Assembly: GCA_019163175.1 (NCBI GenBank)
Contig: JAFLKN010000003.1
Span: 470,950 to 534,949, forward strand
Reading direction: 5' to 3'
Source: Prolixibacteraceae bacterium
GTDB lineage: Bacteria > Bacteroidota > Bacteroidia > Bacteroidales > Prolixibacteraceae
DNA length: 64,000 nucleotides
A program made the translations under genes and the position numbers. Each line of letters starts with the position of its first letter. Within the stretch, counting starts at the first letter, position 1. A model generated the notes under the pieces. The model was not told the origin of the DNA and did not search any database. It saw only the letters and a program-made list of their open reading frames with translations. Shown here piece by piece: positions 60,481 to 64,000 of this stretch.

Positions 60481-61032
60481 ATGACTGAAGAACTTATTAT
60501 AGCCGGATTTGGCGGACAGGGCGTACTTTCGATGGGGAAAATTTTAGCCTATTCGGGCGTAATGGCCGATCAGGAAGTTTCCTGGTTTCCATCGTATGGT
60601 CCCGAGATGCGTGGTGGTACAGCCAACGTAACCGTGATCCTGAGCGAAAACCGAATCAGTTCACCTGTTCTGAACGAATACGATACAGCCATTATCCTGA
60701 ATCAGCAGTCGATGGACAAATTTGAGCACATGGTAAAACCCGGAGGTGTTCTCATATACGATCCCAACGGAATTATCCATCCGCCCAAACGTGCCGACAT
60801 CAACATTTATAAAATTGAAGGAACTTTAATCGCTGCTGAACTTGGCAACGTAAAAACCTTTAATATGGTGGTTTTAGGAGCATACCTAAAGGCCAAACCT
60901 GTCGTTAAAATGGAAAGTGTTGAAAAAGGTTTGCAGAAATCGCTTCCAACACGCCACCACTACCTGATTCCGATGAACCTCGAAGCCGTTCAAAAAGGGT
61001 TCGAAAGTCTGGAGTTGTTGCAGGCTGTTTAA
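60481..61032 (+). CDS. 2-oxoacid:ferredoxin oxidoreductase gamma subunit
   Basis: A 183-residue subunit of the POR/KOR gamma family, which binds CoA: EELIIAGFGGQGVLSMGKILAYSG, WFPSYGPEMRGGTANVTVILS and the C-terminal HLIPMNLEAVQ-like end. The gene lies 5 bp after the beta subunit and ends at a terminator facing the Tat-exported protein gene. Confidence 0.9.
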   Translation: MTEELIIAGFGGQGVLSMGKILAYSGVMADQEVSWFPSYGPEMRGGTANVTVILSENRISSPVLNEYDTAIILNQQSMDKFEHMVKPGGVLIYDPNGIIHPPKRADINIYKIEGTLIAAELGNVKTFNMVVLGAYLKAKPVVKMESVEKGLQKSLPTRHHYLIPMNLEAVQKGFESLELLQAV

Positions 61033-61056
61033 TCCTGAAAATTTCACACTAAATAG

Positions 61057-61090
61057 AAATACCCGTCGGAGATAATCTGGCGGGTATTTT
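61057..61090. terminator. Bidirectional terminator
   Basis: AAATACCCG (61057-61065) pairs with CGGGTATTT (61081-61089) around a 15-nt loop; the T-rich tail and A-rich start serve both converging transcripts. Confidence 0.75.
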
Positions 61091-61103
61091 GGTTTCTGAA
61101 GTT

Positions 61104-62999
61104 TTACACCACCTCAATCTCGATCCTGCATTTCGATTGATTAATGGCCATCGGAATGGCTTCAAGGCCAGGAACAAAATTAAAAATCCGGGTGCCAGTG
61201 GTTGGCAGAATTACCAGATTTGAGTCGGAGGTGATTTTTACCAGACTATTCTCCTTTTGTATCTGCATCAGTCGTTTGCTAATCATCTCAAACTTCTCTG
61301 ACGAATTGGATATTACCGGAAGTACAATCCGAACAGAATCTCCTTGTAATACAGAATCAGCGCTAAATTCCAAAATCACTTTATTGGGTTGGAAAGTATA
61401 AACAGTTTGGCATTTAATTTCGCCCGAAGCTGGTGAATTCTGGTCTTGATCAACCAATCGGGAGTTGGAGGTTACTATAGTATAGTTGCCCAATTCTTTA
61501 TTCTCCATTGTCGCTTTTAAATCGGAAATATTCATAAACTTTCCATCTTTAAGTAACTCGATGCGCGGGGTAAGTGGCATCGACAACGGATCATTATCAG
61601 GCTGCATATTTCCGGCTTCCTGCATCTGGTATTCATTCATGCTGGCTGAAAGTAAAGGCCCGGTTTTTTCGTGCCATAACAGCGACAATGCCCCGCCGGA
61701 AGCATGGCCGTTTTTCATGGTATATTCCCTGTCGTAGGCAGTAACTGTTGCCCTATACTTTCCCACTGAAATTAGTAAAGTCTGAATGTCCTGAAAAAAG
61801 CGATTACCATAGATTTTTTCGCGAGGAAGTATTAGTTTTTCCACATCCACTTTTGGCGAATGAATTCCATGATCCAAAATCGTAGTCAATGCTTTAACAT
61901 GGCAAAAAGTATGGTGTACGCAGGGCAGAACATCGTGTGCCACATAATGAGGTCCACCGTATAACAATCCGTTATGGGTAGTGGCTTTCAAAAGTTCTGT
62001 GCTTTTCAGCGCCACCTTGTAAAAACGCGGATCACGGTCGGCCATTAGCGCATAGGCTGGCTGACAACCATCAGTAGTGCGGCTTCCCCAGTAGGTCCAT
62101 TTAAAGTTTCGGGTACCCCAACTGTTGTCCCAGGCTCCATCCGGGAGCATAAACTCCATGTGTGTTTGCAGCGACGGAACGATTGCCTCCAAAACTTCCT
62201 GATCGTTGGTCAGCTTTCCGTATAAAACCAGCGCAGGAAGCGACTCTTCCACATTGTAGCCTAAATCGACCGAATAGCATCCTTTGGCACTTGGCTGAAT
62301 AAACGGGCGACCTTCTCCATGAATAAACCGATCGTTTTTACTCAAAAAACCAAGCGCTTCATGAGCAAAATATCTTCCCTTTTCCCTAAACTCTTTTACA
62401 TCGAGCAAATTGCCTAACAATGAAAGGCAGTACGACGCATTTATCGGGTAATTGATGTTTCCGTAAGTCATCGAAAAGTTGTTGTTGATGTAGTCTCCGG
62501 ACTTTTTCAGGCGCACCCTAACTTCATTCTTGAAATTTTCTTCGAGCAAAGATCCGTGATTAATCAACGTTTCAGCCAAAGCAATTGAGGTAAAAACAGT
62601 TATTCCTTTCCACGAATTCTTTTCCGGATCATTAAGCCACGAACCATCGGGTTGGCTAACATGCTTTTCTATCCAACGATATAACAGAATCGCAGAATCC
62701 AGGTATTTGCTATCTTGCTTTTTATCGGCCATGTACAGCAACGGATAAATGGCATCTGCCACCCGGCCATGAACTCTTTTACAAGCAGGGCACCAGATTC
62801 CGCCGTAATCTTCAGTCTTGGACTGGTCGGTAATTTGTAAGGGTAACAAAGCGTTTATCCACGTTTGCAGAAGTTCGTTGCTTAAGAGAGAAAGTTCATC
62901 ATTGGAGGAAAGAGAGGCAAATACATTGATGTAAGCACCTCCTGCTAAAGCAGCACTACCCATTGCTGTAAGGCGTATAAAATTTCGGCGTGTTGTCAT
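61104..62999 (-). CDS. Tat-exported alpha/alpha-toroid-like protein of unknown function
   Basis: A 631-residue protein with a twin-arginine signal (TTRRNFIRLTAMGSAALAGGA, residues 2-22). The first ~380 residues are helix-rich with aromatic Trp/His clusters (YGGIWCPACKRVHGR with a CxxC pair at about 67-70; WTYWGSRTTDGCQPAYALM; GPHYVAHDVLPCVHHTFCHVKAL), as in six-hairpin polysaccharide lyases and hydrolases; the C-terminal ~200 residues look beta-rich. The fold is inferred; the exact family and substrate are not recognised. The metal-like His/Cys richness fits export of a folded, cofactor-bearing protein. Confidence 0.6.
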   Translation of the reverse strand: MTTRRNFIRLTAMGSAALAGGAYINVFASLSSNDELSLLSNELLQTWINALLPLQITDQSKTEDYGGIWCPACKRVHGRVADAIYPLLYMADKKQDSKYLDSAILLYRWIEKHVSQPDGSWLNDPEKNSWKGITVFTSIALAETLINHGSLLEENFKNEVRVRLKKSGDYINNNFSMTYGNINYPINASYCLSLLGNLLDVKEFREKGRYFAHEALGFLSKNDRFIHGEGRPFIQPSAKGCYSVDLGYNVEESLPALVLYGKLTNDQEVLEAIVPSLQTHMEFMLPDGAWDNSWGTRNFKWTYWGSRTTDGCQPAYALMADRDPRFYKVALKSTELLKATTHNGLLYGGPHYVAHDVLPCVHHTFCHVKALTTILDHGIHSPKVDVEKLILPREKIYGNRFFQDIQTLLISVGKYRATVTAYDREYTMKNGHASGGALSLLWHEKTGPLLSASMNEYQMQEAGNMQPDNDPLSMPLTPRIELLKDGKFMNISDLKATMENKELGNYTIVTSNSRLVDQDQNSPASGEIKCQTVYTFQPNKVILEFSADSVLQGDSVRIVLPVISNSSEKFEMISKRLMQIQKENSLVKITSDSNLVILPTTGTRIFNFVPGLEAIPMAINQSKCRIEIEVV

Positions 63000-63031
63000 T
63001 TCGTTGATTTAGGAATAGCTAATTATCTATT

Positions 63032-63039
63032 CAAACATA
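63032..63039 (-). promoter_or_regulatory. Candidate -7 box (TATGTTTG) for the Tat-exported protein gene
   Basis: On the minus strand TATGTTTG fits TAnnTTTG and lies 33 bp before the ATG at 62999; no -33 TTG at the expected distance. Confidence 0.4.
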
Positions 63040-63099
63040 CGAAAATTAATGCAAGAGAAATGAAAGACAAACTCCGAAGAAATCGAATTCGCAGCAAAA

Positions 63100-63131
63100 A
63101 AAGAGGTTACTCTTTACAGAATAACCTCTTT
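63100..63131 (-). terminator. Rho-independent terminator of the small outer-membrane protein gene
   Basis: AAAGAGGTTA (63100-63109) pairs with TAACCTCTTT (63122-63131); read on the minus strand the hairpin is followed by a T7 run. Confidence 0.8.
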
Positions 63132-63149
63132 CAAAACTAAATTTTCAAA

Positions 63150-63707
63150 TTATAATTTTAATGCTACACCAATATTCAGGTAAGCAATTCCAGATCCTAA
63201 TTCAACCATCCCCGCCACTTTATCATTGAAGAAATAACGTGCTCCAACAAAACCTGAAAAAATTACACCACCAGAGGAGGCACTATAGTCATACCCAGGA
63301 ATAGAATTTCCAAATTCTTTTGAAGTTGCAATGTTATATCCAAGCATAGCACCAACATATGTATCAAGCTTGTCAATTAAATTATAATGCAAATAACCTC
63401 TTGGACCAATAATTATATTGCTATATTTCCATCCCCAGCCAGAATATTCCCATTTGTAGGCAGAATAACCAAGATAACCACCAACACCCAAAGCACCTTT
63501 ACCTTCAAAAAGATCGTCTTTGATTACAACTTCCAAAGAACCAGACAATGGTGGAACACTACCCTTGTAACCCACACCACTGTACAAAGCAGAACCTAAA
63601 CCTAAACCTAGATTTACCACCTTGTCACCTTTTTCAACGACTTGGGCATTGGCAAGGAGAAATCCACATGACAATAATACTGCGAGAAATAAACTTTTAA
63701 GTTTCAT
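63150..63707 (-). CDS. Small outer-membrane protein, porin-like
   Basis: A 185-residue protein with a signal peptide (residues 1-21, ending LANAQ) and an eight-to-ten-strand beta-barrel pattern of alternating hydrophobic residues with Gly/Tyr turns (NLGLGLGSALYSGVGYKGS, VGGYLGYSAYKWEYSGWGWKYSN, GFVGARYFF). It has no periplasmic OmpA domain and no recognised function. A -7 promoter box lies 43 bp upstream and a terminator just downstream, so it is monocistronic. Confidence 0.7.
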   Translation of the reverse strand: MKLKSLFLAVLLSCGFLLANAQVVEKGDKVVNLGLGLGSALYSGVGYKGSVPPLSGSLEVVIKDDLFEGKGALGVGGYLGYSAYKWEYSGWGWKYSNIIIGPRGYLHYNLIDKLDTYVGAMLGYNIATSKEFGNSIPGYDYSASSGGVIFSGFVGARYFFNDKVAGMVELGSGIAYLNIGVALKL

Positions 63708-63749
63708 AATAAATAGTTTTGGTTAAACATGACATAATGAACAAAACTA

Positions 63750-63757
63750 CAAAAATA
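63750..63757 (-). promoter_or_regulatory. Candidate -7 box (TATTTTTG) for the small outer-membrane protein gene
   Basis: On the minus strand TATTTTTG fits TAnnTTTG with a leader of about 36 nt. A -33 TTG is not seen. The AT-rich stretch 63758-63957 holds no open frame I can support. Confidence 0.45.
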
Positions 63758-63957
63758 AAGTTCAATAAGGTAATTTGTATTTGGAAATAAAATCTATTAA
63801 AGTGTGGCAATAAAGAATTCCGACTTTATATATGACAAGGAAAAATTCAATGTTATCTTCTTTCAACTAAACAAAATGAATTGACTTATTTGGTTTTAAC
63901 AAAGAAGAATAAATTCAATATTCATAGATATATTATATATCACCAAGTATATCGAAA

Positions 63958-63990
63958 AAAAAACCTCCATCCCAGAAAAGGAATGGAGGA
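63958..63990 (-). terminator. Terminator of a minus-strand gene lying beyond the window
   Basis: CCTCCAT (63964-63970) pairs with ATGGAGG (63983-63989), extended by CC/GG pairs. Read on the minus strand, a long T-run (A-tract on the plus strand, 63957-63963) follows the hairpin, so a gene transcribed leftward must start to the right of position 64000. Confidence 0.75.
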
Positions 63991-64000
63991 ATTTAAAGAA

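Noticed and set aside
1..64000. CRISPR array, prophage, integrative element or insertion sequence
   Set aside because: No regularly spaced repeats, no phage structural, integrase or transposase frames, and no tRNA-associated direct repeats were seen; the window is mostly housekeeping and metabolic genes.

Overview
The window reads as a chromosomal segment of a Bacteroidota bacterium, probably an anaerobe of the Bacteroidales/Marinilabiliales type (the order is inferred). It carries a type IX secretion sorting domain, SusC/RagA-style signature segments, carboxypeptidase-regulatory-like domains on several envelope proteins, a DUF5686 protein, an S46 dipeptidyl-peptidase, and promoters of the Bacteroidota form TTTG-N17..23-TAnnTTTG. 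HydF ([FeFe]-hydrogenase maturation), a ferredoxin-linked 2-oxoacid oxidoreductase and an ADP-forming acyl-CoA synthetase point to fermentative, ferredoxin-based metabolism; a superoxide dismutase and a hemerythrin protein suggest tolerance of some oxygen. No tRNA, rRNA, transposase, phage gene or CRISPR array was seen.

Layout. 1-12.5 kb: the end of a T9SS-exported protein, a formylglycine-generating-enzyme lipoprotein, then a long minus-strand run of envelope genes (CNNM/CorC protein, M14 peptidase, DUF5686, PepSY-TM, MarC, acetyl-xylan-esterase-like protein, RND/MMPL exporter). 12.8-27.6 kb: Trk/Ktr potassium uptake pair, TonB-dependent receptor, glycerophosphodiesterase, ApbE, small envelope proteins, HydF, RhlE-type helicase, a hemerythrin/LuxR pair and MnmA. 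27.6-31.4 kb: ECF sigma factor and anti-sigma/TonB-like protein, divergent from a VWA protein; the last two share a SusC-type signature although neither is a receptor. 31.5-34.1 kb: yicC-gmk-nadD, interrupted by a four-helix-bundle (S23/bIVP family) gene enclosed by an 18-bp perfect inverted repeat. 34.2-38.4 kb: a molybdenum-cofactor operon (mobB-moeA-moaA-moaC-MOSC/mogA fusion) preceded by a long structured leader RNA that looks like a riboswitch. 38.4-46.3 kb: housekeeping and envelope genes (RAM domain protein, exported SOD, DUF2520-KdsC-Maf unit, lone sugar-binding lipoprotein, DPP11-like peptidase, Usp). 46.4-61 kb: ADP-forming acyl-CoA synthetase, RRM protein, porin, two tandem phenylacetate-CoA-ligase/ACT pairs, prephenate dehydratase, flavodoxin, aminotransferase, Crp-like regulator and a four-gene 2-oxoacid:ferredoxin oxidoreductase. 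Together these look like a two-way route between aromatic (or branched) amino acids, their 2-oxoacids, acyl-CoAs and free acids. 61-64 kb: a Tat-exported alpha/alpha-toroid-like protein, a small outer-membrane protein, and the terminator of a gene beyond the window.

The most unusual signals are: (i) six unrelated-in-sequence but alike-in-design intergenic palindromes whose arms are built from repeated short words, one of which holds the four-helix-bundle gene in its loop; (ii) the Moco-operon leader RNA; (iii) a terminator-like hairpin between promoter and start codon of pheA; and (iv) the SusC-signature chimeras at the sigma/anti-sigma locus.
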